Source: Flavobacteriales bacterium (GTDB lineage Bacteria; Bacteroidota; Bacteroidia; UBA10329). Taken from it: 64,000 nt of DNA. Numbering within the stretch: the stretch's first letter is position 1; each line of letters starts with the position of its first letter. Where the stretch lies: the NCBI GenBank assembly GCA_021741155.1, contig JAIOYP010000006.1, positions 62,001 to 126,000 on the forward strand, written 5' to 3'. Position numbers and translations under genes: made by a program. The notes below the pieces were generated by a model that was given only the letters and a program-made list of their open reading frames with translations, did no database searches and was not told the origin of the DNA. Of the stretch, positions 34,233 to 41,386 are shown one piece after another.

Positions 34233-36074
34233 ATGCAGAATTATTGGGGCATCATTGGACTTCTCAGAAATTACAAGGGTCAGGTACTGACCGTAGTCCT
34301 GCTCAATATTCTTTCCGTCATCTTTTCGCTGTTTTCGCTCACAATGGTTGTGCCGCTGTTGGGCGTTCTGTTCGGCATTCAGCCCATTGTAGCGGTAAAA
34401 CCTGCATTCTCTTTCAACCCCAACTCTCTTATTGACCGTTTCTATTACGAAGTGAGTCAACTTATTTTGGATGATGCTGGACAGATAACAGTTGATGGGC
34501 AAATGCATGCCTTGATTTTCATCTGTGCGTTCGTAATTCTCACGTTTTTTCTAAAAAATCTGTTCCGATACTTGGCATTGCATGCAAGTGCGCCATTAAA
34601 AAATGGTGTGGTTCGTGATATTCGAAATCGGCTCTATCAGAAGGTAGTTAACCTGCCCATTGCCTACTTCTCAGAAGAGAAAAAGGGAGACATCATTGCC
34701 AAAATGACCAGCGATGTGCAAGAGGTAGAAAGTTCCATTATGAGTTCGGTAGAAGTCGTTTTCAAGGAACCTTTTGCCATTATTTTCTTCCTTGGAACCT
34801 TGGTTGTTTGGAGCCCTGATCTGACCATGTTCGTACTTATTCTCTTGCCGGTTACAGGTCTCGTTATAGGACGAATTGGTAAGAGTTTGAAGAAATCATC
34901 CAAGAAGGTTCAGAACCAAATGGGCATATTGGTTTCGGCCATGATTGAGACGCTTTCTGGTCTGCGAATCATAAAAGCATTTAACGGAATTGATTCTTCC
35001 ATTCAGAAATTCCAGCATCAGAATCAGCATTACATGGACCTGAAGGTTCGCATGACCCGTAAGCAATATTTGGCCAGTCCGCTCAGCGAGGTTTTGGGTA
35101 CCGTTGTGATGGTAATGGTGATTTACCGTGGCGGTTCGCTCGTCCTCAATGGCGAAGGACTCACGGCCGATCTCTTCATCGGATATATCGTGGTTTTTTC
35201 GCAGTTGATTCAGCCCTCAAAAGCCCTTACTTCTGCCATTTACATGATTCAGAAAGGAATGGCTGCAGTGGAACGTATTGACACCGTTTTAGAGGCAAAA
35301 GAGACCATTCAAGAAAAACCAAATGCCGTTGGTCTGCCCGCATTTGAAAAGGAAATTGAATTCCGTGATGTAAGCTTTTCTTATGAGAACGGTGTGAATG
35401 TGCTCAAGAACATCAATCTTATTGTAAAACGAGGTCGTACCATTGCCATTGTTGGACCTTCTGGTGCAGGAAAAACAACATTGGTGGATTTGCTTCCACG
35501 GTTCTATGATCCAACGGGCGGTGCTGTTTACATTGATGGCATCGATATTCAGGATGTAAAAGCGTGGGATCTTCGTGCCAAGTTGGGAATCGTTACTCAG
35601 GAAGCCATTCTCTTTAACGATACGGTTTACAACAACATCGCTTTCGGACTGGAAGGAATTACGGAAGAAGAAGTGATTACAGCTGCCAAAGTGGCCAATG
35701 CGCATGATTTCATTGCGCAAATGGACAAAGGCTACCACACCAATATTGGCGAAGATGGCGGCAAGCTTTCGGGCGGTCAGCGTCAGCGAATAAGTATTGC
35801 ACGAGCCATTCTGCACAATCCGCCCATTCTCATTTTGGATGAGGCTACATCCGCGCTTGATGCTGAGTCAGAAAAACTAGTTCAGGATGCGCTTTTCAAG
35901 CTGATGGAAAACCGTACTTCCTTGGTGATTGCGCATCGCTTGTCAACCATTCAGTTTGCCGATGAGATTATCGTTATTGACGGAGGGCAGATTATCGAGC
36001 GGGGAAATCACACGGGACTGATTGCTCACAACGGTGTGTACAAGAAATTGTACCAGATGCAGGCGTTTGTGTAG
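34233..36074 (+). CDS. MsbA-like ABC exporter (fused permease and ATPase)
   Basis: 613 residues. Residues ~1-330 hold six transmembrane helices (for example VVLLNILSVIFSLFSLTMVVPLLGVL and ALIFICAFVILTFFLKNLFRYLAL) and the intracellular loop GDIIAKMTSDVQEVE. Residues ~355-613 are the ATPase with Walker A VGPSGAGKTT, Q-loop GIVTQEAIL, signature LSGGQRQRISIARAI, Walker B ILILDEATSALD and H-loop IAHRLST. Homologues export lipid A, lipids or drugs; lipid flippase is the most likely role but no neighbour confirms it. It is divergent from rbfA. Confidence 0.9.
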   Translation: MQNYWGIIGLLRNYKGQVLTVVLLNILSVIFSLFSLTMVVPLLGVLFGIQPIVAVKPAFSFNPNSLIDRFYYEVSQLILDDAGQITVDGQMHALIFICAFVILTFFLKNLFRYLALHASAPLKNGVVRDIRNRLYQKVVNLPIAYFSEEKKGDIIAKMTSDVQEVESSIMSSVEVVFKEPFAIIFFLGTLVVWSPDLTMFVLILLPVTGLVIGRIGKSLKKSSKKVQNQMGILVSAMIETLSGLRIIKAFNGIDSSIQKFQHQNQHYMDLKVRMTRKQYLASPLSEVLGTVVMVMVIYRGGSLVLNGEGLTADLFIGYIVVFSQLIQPSKALTSAIYMIQKGMAAVERIDTVLEAKETIQEKPNAVGLPAFEKEIEFRDVSFSYENGVNVLKNINLIVKRGRTIAIVGPSGAGKTTLVDLLPRFYDPTGGAVYIDGIDIQDVKAWDLRAKLGIVTQEAILFNDTVYNNIAFGLEGITEEEVITAAKVANAHDFIAQMDKGYHTNIGEDGGKLSGGQRQRISIARAILHNPPILILDEATSALDAESEKLVQDALFKLMENRTSLVIAHRLSTIQFADEIIVIDGGQIIERGNHTGLIAHNGVYKKLYQMQAFV

Positions 36075-36094
36075 GGGTTTGCCGTGGCAAACCC
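36075..36094. repeat. short inverted repeat after the exporter
   Basis: GGGTTTGCC-GT-GGCAAACCC, perfect 9-bp arms, starts directly after the exporter stop. There is no T-run. Confidence 0.6.
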
Positions 36095-36123
36095 TTAGTC
36101 AACATAACCTGAATTGAAATCCA

Positions 36124-36131
36124 TAACTTTG
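36124..36131 (+). promoter_or_regulatory. -7 box TAACTTTG for the antitoxin gene
   Basis: TAACTTTG ends 4 nt before the ATG at 36136, suggesting a leaderless mRNA. Confidence 0.45.
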
Positions 36132-36135
36132 ATAT

Positions 36136-36357
36136 ATGGCTTTGAACGTCCAGAATACCAAAATTGAGTTAATCCAATGGCTTACTACCGTTGATGATAT
36201 TGATGTGCTGAAGAAGTTGCTTGATTTCCGTAATTCTTCGACATATGAACTGAGCGAGGCTGAACGTAAGTCCATTGAGGAAGGGTTAGAAGATCTCAAG
36301 AACGGAGAGGTTATTCCACATTCTGAGGCAAAAAAGACCTATGAAAAGTGGTTATGA
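36136..36357 (+). CDS. RelB-like antitoxin
   Basis: 73 residues. The C-terminal part RNSSTYELSEAERKSIEEGLEDLKNGEVIPHSEAKKTYEKWL is characteristic of the antitoxin family paired with ParE/RelE toxins in Bacteroidota (SEAE... IEEGL-x-D-x-x-NG ... S/E-x-x-E/K-x-x-x-E-KW). Residues 1-~30 would make dimer and DNA contacts. The next gene, its toxin, is out of frame, so this antitoxin may now be an orphan. Confidence 0.78.
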   Translation: MALNVQNTKIELIQWLTTVDDIDVLKKLLDFRNSSTYELSEAERKSIEEGLEDLKNGEVIPHSEAKKTYEKWL

Positions 36358-36645
36358 GATAATTTGGTCAAAAGAGCCGACCGAAGCCTTCAGAAAACCT
36401 TTCAATATCTCGTTGAAAACTGGACCGAAAAAGAATTGAGATTACTATCTCAAGAAATTGAAAGGACAATTGTCTTAATCGGGAAAAACCCACAACTCTT
36501 TCAGAAAACCAACAAACCCAAGGTGAGAAGAGTGGTTGTGAGAAAATTGAATTCCATTTTCTTTCATATTGATGAAAGTAAAAAGCAAGTTACCATCGTT
36601 TCATTTTTTGATAACCGTCAAGACCCGACTAAACTCCGATTGTAA
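36341..36645 (+). pseudogene. RelE/ParE-family toxin gene with a frameshift
   Basis: An ATG at 36341, overlapping the last 17 bases of the antitoxin gene, encodes MKSGYEIIWSK, the usual ParE-like N-terminus. The frame then runs into a stop after 32 codons, but the adjacent frame continues RADRSLQKTFQYLVENWTEKELRLLSQEIERTI ... VRRVVVRKLNSIFFHIDESKKQVTIVSFFDNRQDP, an otherwise complete toxin. One missing A in the AAAA run at 36370-36373 explains the shift. A TTG at 36364 could start the second part, but that would remove the first strand. Alternatively the shift is a sequencing error. Confidence 0.7.
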
Positions 36646-36676
36646 GGGTTTGGTATAGCGATATGCCGCTAAATCT

Positions 36677-36907
36677 TCAGTATTGATTCGGAACAAACAA
36701 CTCAATCAGGCTCATCTCAAAACCTTTAGCAATTTTCATGAAAGTCTCTATTCGTGGATTTGCCTGACCTTTTTCGATAAGATGAAGTTGTGTTCGACTC
36801 AATTCGCAGTCAAATGCAAACTATTTTTGGTTAATGCCCCGTTGCTCACGCAATTGCCTGATGCGCTCACCTAATTCCCACAATATTTTCCTTTCGGCAG
36901 AATCCAC
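36677..36907 (-). pseudogene. XRE-family HTH regulator interrupted by a stop codon
   Basis: From a GTG at 36907 the minus frame reads LGERIRQLREQRGINQK, then TAG (36823-36821), then FAFDCELSRTQLHLIEKGQA, NPRIETFMKIAKGFEMSLIELFVPNQY and a stop. Together these are a complete ~76-residue XRE helix-turn-helix with the turn NQK-x-FA-x-DCELSRTQL. The amber codon falls right after the first helix. It could be a dead gene or, less likely, one read through or expressed in two parts. An operator-like dyad lies 34 bp upstream. Confidence 0.7.
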
Positions 36908-36940
36908 ATTCCGAAGGAGTGGACTTTAGAAAAAAGACTT

Positions 36941-36956
36941 GTTCGTTATGGCGAAC
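36941..36956. promoter_or_regulatory. operator-like dyad upstream of the XRE gene
   Basis: GTTCGTTATGGCGAAC has 5-bp arms GTTCG/CGAAC, and a third half-site ATTCGTTAT follows at 36957-36965. Placed between the divergent XRE pseudogene and the lipoprotein gene, it resembles autoregulatory sites of XRE repressors. Confidence 0.45.
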
Positions 36957-37006
36957 ATTCGTTATTGTTGCTACTCAACAATAAATGAAAACCAAATATC
37001 TCAACC

Positions 37007-37423
37007 ATGAAAAAAGCAATGATGATGCTCGGTATTGCGAGTGTAATGCTGACGACTACAACTGGATGTAAAAAGACCTGTGATGACTGGAACGAACTGG
37101 AGGACAAAGACTGCGTGGAAATGCGTGAAAAGTTCTACGGCTATTACGTTGGAGTTTATACACAAAACGGACAAACATCCAACGGTGCTGTCGAACTGAG
37201 TGAATATTCAGGTAATGTAAAACGTATTCGACTGACGGGTAGCGGAAACTACTTTGAGCTTACTGGCTCGTCTTCGTTCGAAATGCCACTTCAACAGGTG
37301 ATTGATGTTCAGACCTACAACATGGAAGGCTCTGGTTCACTTAACGGAAATCAACTCACCTTCAATGCAACGCAGACTTATAATGGACAAACGACTATCT
37401 TAAACTTCACGGGAACCAAATAA
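37007..37423 (+). CDS. small lipoprotein of unknown function
   Basis: 138 residues. A lipoprotein signal MKKAMMMLGIASVMLTTTTGCKKTC has a lipobox ending at Cys21. The mature part has two more Cys (CDDWNELEDKDC) and then a beta-rich body, KFYGYYVGVYTQNGQTSNGAVELSEY ... GSGNYFELTGSSSFEMPLQQ ... GSLNGNQLTFNATQTYNGQTTILNFTGTK, a lipocalin- or calycin-like alternation found in many short Bacteroidota lipoproteins. A strong terminator follows. No partner is visible. Confidence 0.75.
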   Translation: MKKAMMMLGIASVMLTTTTGCKKTCDDWNELEDKDCVEMREKFYGYYVGVYTQNGQTSNGAVELSEYSGNVKRIRLTGSGNYFELTGSSSFEMPLQQVIDVQTYNMEGSGSLNGNQLTFNATQTYNGQTTILNFTGTK

Positions 37424-37440
37424 TTCCAAGCAAATCATGA

Positions 37441-37475
37441 AAAACAAAGCCTCGCATTGGCGAGGCTTTGTTTTT
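37441..37475. terminator. strong bidirectional intrinsic terminator
   Basis: The arms AAAACAAAGCCTCGC/GCGAGGCTTTGTTTT (15 bp, perfect) with the loop ATTG are followed by T on the plus strand and preceded by A on the minus strand. It ends both the lipoprotein gene and the opposing ATPase/DUF2480 remnant. Confidence 0.9.
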
Positions 37476-37482
37476 GGGGTGA

Positions 37483-37548
37483 TCACTTCATAAAAGCGGC
37501 ACCGTACATAACGGCTTTAGCAATTTCATTCCCAAGAAGCTGAAAATT
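37483..37548 (-). pseudogene. remnant of a DUF2480 gene 3' end
   Basis: Immediately after the ATPase stop (37549-37551), in the same frame, the sequence reads NFQLLGNEIAKAVMYGAAFMK and a stop. IAKAVMYGAA matches ISKAVMYGEA at the end of the DUF2480 protein at 38790-39299, and the upstream LL fits too. At DNA level the match is diverged (roughly two thirds identity beyond an 8-bp CCGTACAT). It looks like a leftover end from a second DUF2480 copy or from an insertion. Confidence 0.5.
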
Positions 37549-38688
37549 TTACCGCATCTCCAACCATCTTCGCAGGAATACATCATTGACTCTGTATTCC
37601 GGTTTTTCGTCAGAAAGTTCTTCATCTACCAAACCTTTGCTTACCAATGCTTGTAAGCTTTTACGCACAGTTGCAGCACCAGAAAGTTCATGCTTTCTCA
37701 GAAATTTCTGAGCCGTTGGCTCGGTAAGCACGTTCTCTTTGGCTACAGCAGCAAGTACCTGAAGCTGATGTTTTGATAACAGCTTGGTAAGCGTATGAAA
37801 ATAACCCTCCTTTTCTGTGAGTATTTCAAACAGGAGCTTTTTAACCCTACCGAGTGCTATTTCTTCTTCCTGCAAGGCGTACAACGTATTACAAACGTAT
37901 TGTGTGTAGAATGTATGGATGTCTGTCCAATTTAAAATGTAATCCAGCACTATTTCTGGTACGTTTTTGTTTCCTTCGTTCAGGTGCTTCTGAATAAAAC
38001 TTTTGTATGTATCGAACTCCAGTTTTTTTAGATGGATGTGCTGCGTGCTTTGATAAAACGGTCGTTTTGCATCGCTGAACATCGGTAGCAACAAATGCTT
38101 TTCGCTACCAGAAAAAATGTAGTTCACGTTCTGCTGCTGCTGAATATACTTCCTCAAAAGTGCTTCAACATTTTTTTCGGGATAGTTGCTTATCTGTTGA
38201 AATTCGTCAATGGCCACCACAACTGGTGTTGTGGAATTTTCCAAATGATTCATTATTGCGGCTAGAGAATGTTCTTTTTCGGGAGTGGTACCAAGACCCA
38301 ACTGCACTTCGGGCATTCCTGTGTATTCATTTAGCAGAAAACTAGCTTTCATTCCTGAGAAAAGTTCCGTCATGCGCTTGATAAAACCGTCTGCTTTTGT
38401 TTCTGTAGCATTTAAAACTGCTGAGGAAATCAAATTAATGAACCCTTCCAAATCAACAGTATCAAGTATATCCACGTAGATGGTTATAACCTTAGAATCT
38501 GTTTTTTGCGTTTCGGAAAAAAAGTGCTGGATCAGTCCTGTTTTCCCTAATCTTCGGGGAGAGTAGAGTGTCACATTTCGGTTGTTTCTATACGCTTCGG
38601 TCAGGTTCTCGACCTCCTTTTCCCGGTTACAGAAATATTCCGGACCTGCGTAACCCATTAAAAGAAAGGGATTTTTTGGCGTTTTCAT
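37549..38688 (-). CDS. AAA+ ATPase of the archaeal-ATPase-like family
   Basis: 379 residues. N-terminal FCNREKEVENLTEAYRNNRNVTLYSPRRLGKTGLIQHF is the R-E-x-E-x-x-L plus degenerate Walker A SPRRLGKT of this family; Walker B is VVVAIDEFQQI, sensor YIFSGSEKHLL. The C-terminal ~100 residues include a winged helix (LLSKHQLQVLAAVAKENVLTEPTAQKFLRKHELSGAATVRKSLQALVSKGLVD). Such ATPases are frequent, scattered accessory genes of uncertain role, possibly in DNA mobility. It sits between a DUF2480 remnant and the intact DUF2480 gene, as if inserted at that site. Confidence 0.85.
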   Translation of the reverse strand: MKTPKNPFLLMGYAGPEYFCNREKEVENLTEAYRNNRNVTLYSPRRLGKTGLIQHFFSETQKTDSKVITIYVDILDTVDLEGFINLISSAVLNATETKADGFIKRMTELFSGMKASFLLNEYTGMPEVQLGLGTTPEKEHSLAAIMNHLENSTTPVVVAIDEFQQISNYPEKNVEALLRKYIQQQQNVNYIFSGSEKHLLLPMFSDAKRPFYQSTQHIHLKKLEFDTYKSFIQKHLNEGNKNVPEIVLDYILNWTDIHTFYTQYVCNTLYALQEEEIALGRVKKLLFEILTEKEGYFHTLTKLLSKHQLQVLAAVAKENVLTEPTAQKFLRKHELSGAATVRKSLQALVSKGLVDEELSDEKPEYRVNDVFLRRWLEMR

Positions 38689-38728
38689 CCACCAAAAATA
38701 AAAAGAAATTTTGAATGGTACTTTTAGT

Positions 38729-38761
38729 GTAATACCAAAGGTAAAACACTAATGGTATTAC
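38729..38761 (-). promoter_or_regulatory. promoter and dyad of the ATPase gene
   Basis: TACCTTTG (38743-38736, minus) is centred inside an inverted repeat with 9-bp arms GTAATACCA (38729-38737) and TGGTATTAC (38753-38761), separated by 15 bp. A protein binding this dyad would cover the -7 box. Confidence 0.55.
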
Positions 38762-38789
38762 GGATGGTTGCCAACTTTGTAATTATGAA

Positions 38790-39299
38790 TTACCTCTTAA
38801 AAAGCGGTACCGTACTACACGCCTCACCGTACATCACCGCCTTGGAAATCGGCAACAGTCGAGAAACGAATTCCACGTAAGCTGAAGTAGGAACGGGATA
38901 CTTGCTACAGCCTTTCACAATCACGCGTTCATCTCGGAATTGTTCTAATTCTATGCCAGCTAAAGCCTCTTGATATAGAACGGTTTCCAACGTTTCCAAA
39001 TTCCCCATAACAACTCTTTTAGCAACGGGCTGTAGATAGGTAGCGGCCAACATGAACGCCCACTGAGGAACGATGGCATCTGCACTGCATTGAATATTCA
39101 CAAAAGCATCTCGATAAACGGTCCAGTCGAAATCTTTAAGTGCTTGGCGGTAGTCTTTTTCTCGAAGGATGAGGCCTTCAAAAAGGAAGTCTTTCAGGTC
39201 GAAGGATTTCCGTTCTCCAACTTGGTAAAGGTCTTCTAAGTTGAATGTGATGAGGGTACTTTCGGCAACCTTGTTTCTTATTTCGTTTGCTTCTGCCAT
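38790..39299 (-). CDS. DUF2480 family protein
   Basis: 169 residues, matching DUF2480 throughout: FDLKDFLFEGLILREKDYRQALKDFDWTVYRDAFVNIQCSADAIVPQWAFMLAATYLQPVAKRVVMG, KGCSKYPVPTSAYVEFVSRLLPISKAVMYGEACSTVPLF. The family is restricted mainly to Bacteroidota and commonly sits at the end of suf operons, as here, so a role in iron-sulfur cluster assembly is likely although not shown. Cys residues in IQCSAD, KGCSKYP and EACST could be involved. It follows the MIP18-like gene across a repeat hairpin. Confidence 0.88.
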   Translation of the reverse strand: MAEANEIRNKVAESTLITFNLEDLYQVGERKSFDLKDFLFEGLILREKDYRQALKDFDWTVYRDAFVNIQCSADAIVPQWAFMLAATYLQPVAKRVVMGNLETLETVLYQEALAGIELEQFRDERVIVKGCSKYPVPTSAYVEFVSRLLPISKAVMYGEACSTVPLFKR

Positions 39300-39338
39300 T
39301 ATTCCAAGTAAATAAATCCTCCGCCTCGTTCCTCGGCA

Positions 39339-39386
39339 CCTCCTTTAAAAGGAGGATCTGCCTCCCCTTTGGGGAGGTTGGAGGGG
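39339..39386. repeat. double CCTCC hairpin repeat
   Basis: Two adjacent perfect hairpins, CCTCCTTT-A-AAAGGAGG (39339-39355) and CCTCCCC-TTT-GGGGAGG (39361-39377), followed by TTGGAGGGG. It separates the MIP18-like gene from DUF2480 within the suf operon. Confidence 0.75.
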
Positions 39387-39390
39387 CTGT

Positions 39391-39717
39391 TTACATAAAC
39401 CCAAGCTCAAGCAAAGCTGCTTCGCTCATCATGTCTTTGTCCCAAGGTGGGTCGAAAGTGAGTTCTACCTTTCCAGTTTCAACGCCCATAACTCCTCTAA
39501 CCTTCTCTTCTACTTCCAAAGGCAAACTTTCTGCCACTGGACAACTTGGCGAAGTGAGTGTCATGAGTACATGCGCATTGGCCTCCTCGTCTACTTTCAC
39601 TTCATAGATCAATCCCAATTCATAAACATCAACGGGGATTTCAGGGTCATAGACGGTTCTGATTACGTCTATGATGCGCTCTTCGATATCTTTTCTTTCT
39701 TCGTGTGATAGTGCCAT
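39391..39717 (-). CDS. MIP18 family (DUF59) Fe-S assembly protein, SufT-like
   Basis: 108 residues from the ATG at 39717. The core DVIRTVYDPEIPVDVYELGLIYEV and LTSPSCPVAESLPLEVEEKV is the MIP18/DUF59 signature with its conserved Cys; the tail FDPPWDKDMMSEAALLELGFM is typical of the suf-associated members. These proteins support maturation of Fe-S proteins. It starts 2 nt after the sufE stop, in the suf operon. A TTG at 39723 in the same frame could add two residues but is less likely. Confidence 0.88.
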   Translation of the reverse strand: MALSHEERKDIEERIIDVIRTVYDPEIPVDVYELGLIYEVKVDEEANAHVLMTLTSPSCPVAESLPLEVEEKVRGVMGVETGKVELTFDPPWDKDMMSEAALLELGFM

Positions 39718-39719
39718 AA

Positions 39720-40160
39720 TCAAGCGTTTTGCTGTGTTCTGAACGCCAAAGCGTACAATTTCATTTGTTTCACCATACTAACCAGTCCGTTGGATCGCGT
39801 TGGCGATAAATGTTCTTTCAATCCGATATTCTCAATGAAAGTGAGATCCGTGTTGATAATGTCTGTGGGTGTTTGATTCGAAAGGACTCTAATCAACAAG
39901 CTGATAATCCCTTTAGTGATGATGGCATCGCTATCTGCCGTGAAGATCACTTTTCCTTTCTCCAATTTTGCATGAAGCCATACTTTGCTTTGGCAACCTT
40001 TGATTAACAAATCATCCGTTTTAAGACTTTCCTCAATCAATGGCAACTCCTTCCCAAGCGAAATGATGTGCTCGTATTTGTCCATCCAATCCTCAAAGAG
40101 CGAAAACTCTTCGATGATTTCCAATTCTTTCTCTTCAATATTCGTCACTGTTCCTACCAT
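39720..40160 (-). CDS. sufE: SufE cysteine desulfuration protein
   Basis: 146 residues, normal SufE length. The catalytic Cys56 lies in LLIKGCQSKVWL; the family segments FSLFEDWMDKYEHIISLGKELP and GLVSMVKQMKLYAL are present. SufE accepts persulfide sulfur from the SufS active-site Cys and passes it to the SufBCD scaffold. Its ATG overlaps the last base of the sufS stop (TAATG), indicating coupled translation. Confidence 0.94.
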   Translation of the reverse strand: MVGTVTNIEEKELEIIEEFSLFEDWMDKYEHIISLGKELPLIEESLKTDDLLIKGCQSKVWLHAKLEKGKVIFTADSDAIITKGIISLLIRVLSNQTPTDIINTDLTFIENIGLKEHLSPTRSNGLVSMVKQMKLYALAFRTQQNA

Positions 40161-41386
40161 TAAAACATTCTTTTAACTCTATCTATTCCTTCAACCAACT
40201 TCACCACTTCTTGTTTTGTGTTGTAAACCGCAAAAGATGCGCGCACGGTTCCTGGTACTTCAAAAAAGTTCATTACAGGCTGCGTGCAATGATGCCCAGT
40301 ACGCACAGCAATTCCCAATTTATCGAGGATTACTCCTGTATCGTAAGGATGAATGCCATCCAACACGAACGACACCAACCCAGCGCGTTCTTTAGCTGTT
40401 CCAATGAAACGCAAACCTTTTATATCGCGGAGCTGACTAACAGCAAAACGTGACAATTCGGCTTCATGCGCCTGAATGAAATCGAAACCGATACTGTTGA
40501 TAAAATCGATGCCCGCGCCCAAACCTATTCCTCCCGCAATGTTGGGCGTTCCAGCTTCAAATTTGTGCGGAAGCTCGTTGTAAGTGGTCTTTTCGAAGGT
40601 TACACTCTTAATCATGTCGCCACCACCTTGGTAGGGCGGCATATCGTTCAGCAATTCTTCTTTTCCGTACAGCACGCCAACTCCTGTTGGGCCGTACATT
40701 TTATGCGCTGAAAAGACGTAGAAATCGGCATCCAACTCCTGCACATCTACGGGCGTATGATGAATGGCCTGTGCGCCATCAATCATAACTGGGATGTTCT
40801 GCGCGTGCGCAATCGCAATCATTTCTTTGATTGGATTAATAGTACCCAACGAATTGGAAACATGCACCAGCGAAATCAACTCCGTTTTCGGGCCAATCAG
40901 CTTTTTGTACTCTTCAATGTCTATCTCTCCTTCCTTCGAAATGGGAAGAACTTTTAGTTGCGCACCTCTTCGTTCGCAAAGCATTTGCCACGGCACAATA
41001 TTGCTGTGGTGCTCCATGGCGGTAATCAATATCTCATCACCTCTACGCACCAAACTCGCCCCGAACGAGCTCGCCACTAGATTGATTCCGCCTGTTGTTC
41101 CAGAAGTGAAAATAATTTCGTGGTCGTGCTTCGCGTTGATGAATTTCTGCACCTTCTTGCGCACATCTTCATAGGCCGCAGTGGCTTCTTGACTCAACGT
41201 ATGAACACCACGATGAATGTTGCTGTTTTCGTATTCGTAGTAATGCTTAACGGCATCAATAACCGATTGTGGTTTCTGCGAAGTGGCGCCATTGTCCAAA
41301 TAGACGAGCGGCTTTCCGTTCACCTCACGTGTGAGGATTGGAAATTGGGCGCGGATGGCCTCAATATCGGTCAGTAGTTCGCTCAT
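40160..41386 (-). CDS. sufS: cysteine desulfurase SufS
   Basis: 408 residues, group II cysteine desulfurase. It has VYLDNGATSQKP, FTSGTTGGINLVA, MEHHSNIVPWQ, FSAHKMYGPTGVGVLYGK with the PLP Lys, PHKFEAGTPNIAGG, and TGHHCTQPVM with the active-site Cys. It removes sulfur from cysteine to form a persulfide that SufE accepts. Its ATGA start overlaps the sufD stop, within the suf operon. Confidence 0.96.
   Translation of the reverse strand: MSELLTDIEAIRAQFPILTREVNGKPLVYLDNGATSQKPQSVIDAVKHYYEYENSNIHRGVHTLSQEATAAYEDVRKKVQKFINAKHDHEIIFTSGTTGGINLVASSFGASLVRRGDEILITAMEHHSNIVPWQMLCERRGAQLKVLPISKEGEIDIEEYKKLIGPKTELISLVHVSNSLGTINPIKEMIAIAHAQNIPVMIDGAQAIHHTPVDVQELDADFYVFSAHKMYGPTGVGVLYGKEELLNDMPPYQGGGDMIKSVTFEKTTYNELPHKFEAGTPNIAGGIGLGAGIDFINSIGFDFIQAHEAELSRFAVSQLRDIKGLRFIGTAKERAGLVSFVLDGIHPYDTGVILDKLGIAVRTGHHCTQPVMNFFEVPGTVRASFAVYNTKQEVVKLVEGIDRVKRMF

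Noticed and set aside
36683-36874. Plus-strand 63-codon frame
   Set aside because: It is antisense to the broken XRE gene, which shows clear helix-turn-helix sequence.
38785-38868. Plus-strand 27-codon frame after CAACTTTG
   Set aside because: It overlaps the conserved C-terminus of DUF2480 in antisense and lacks support.
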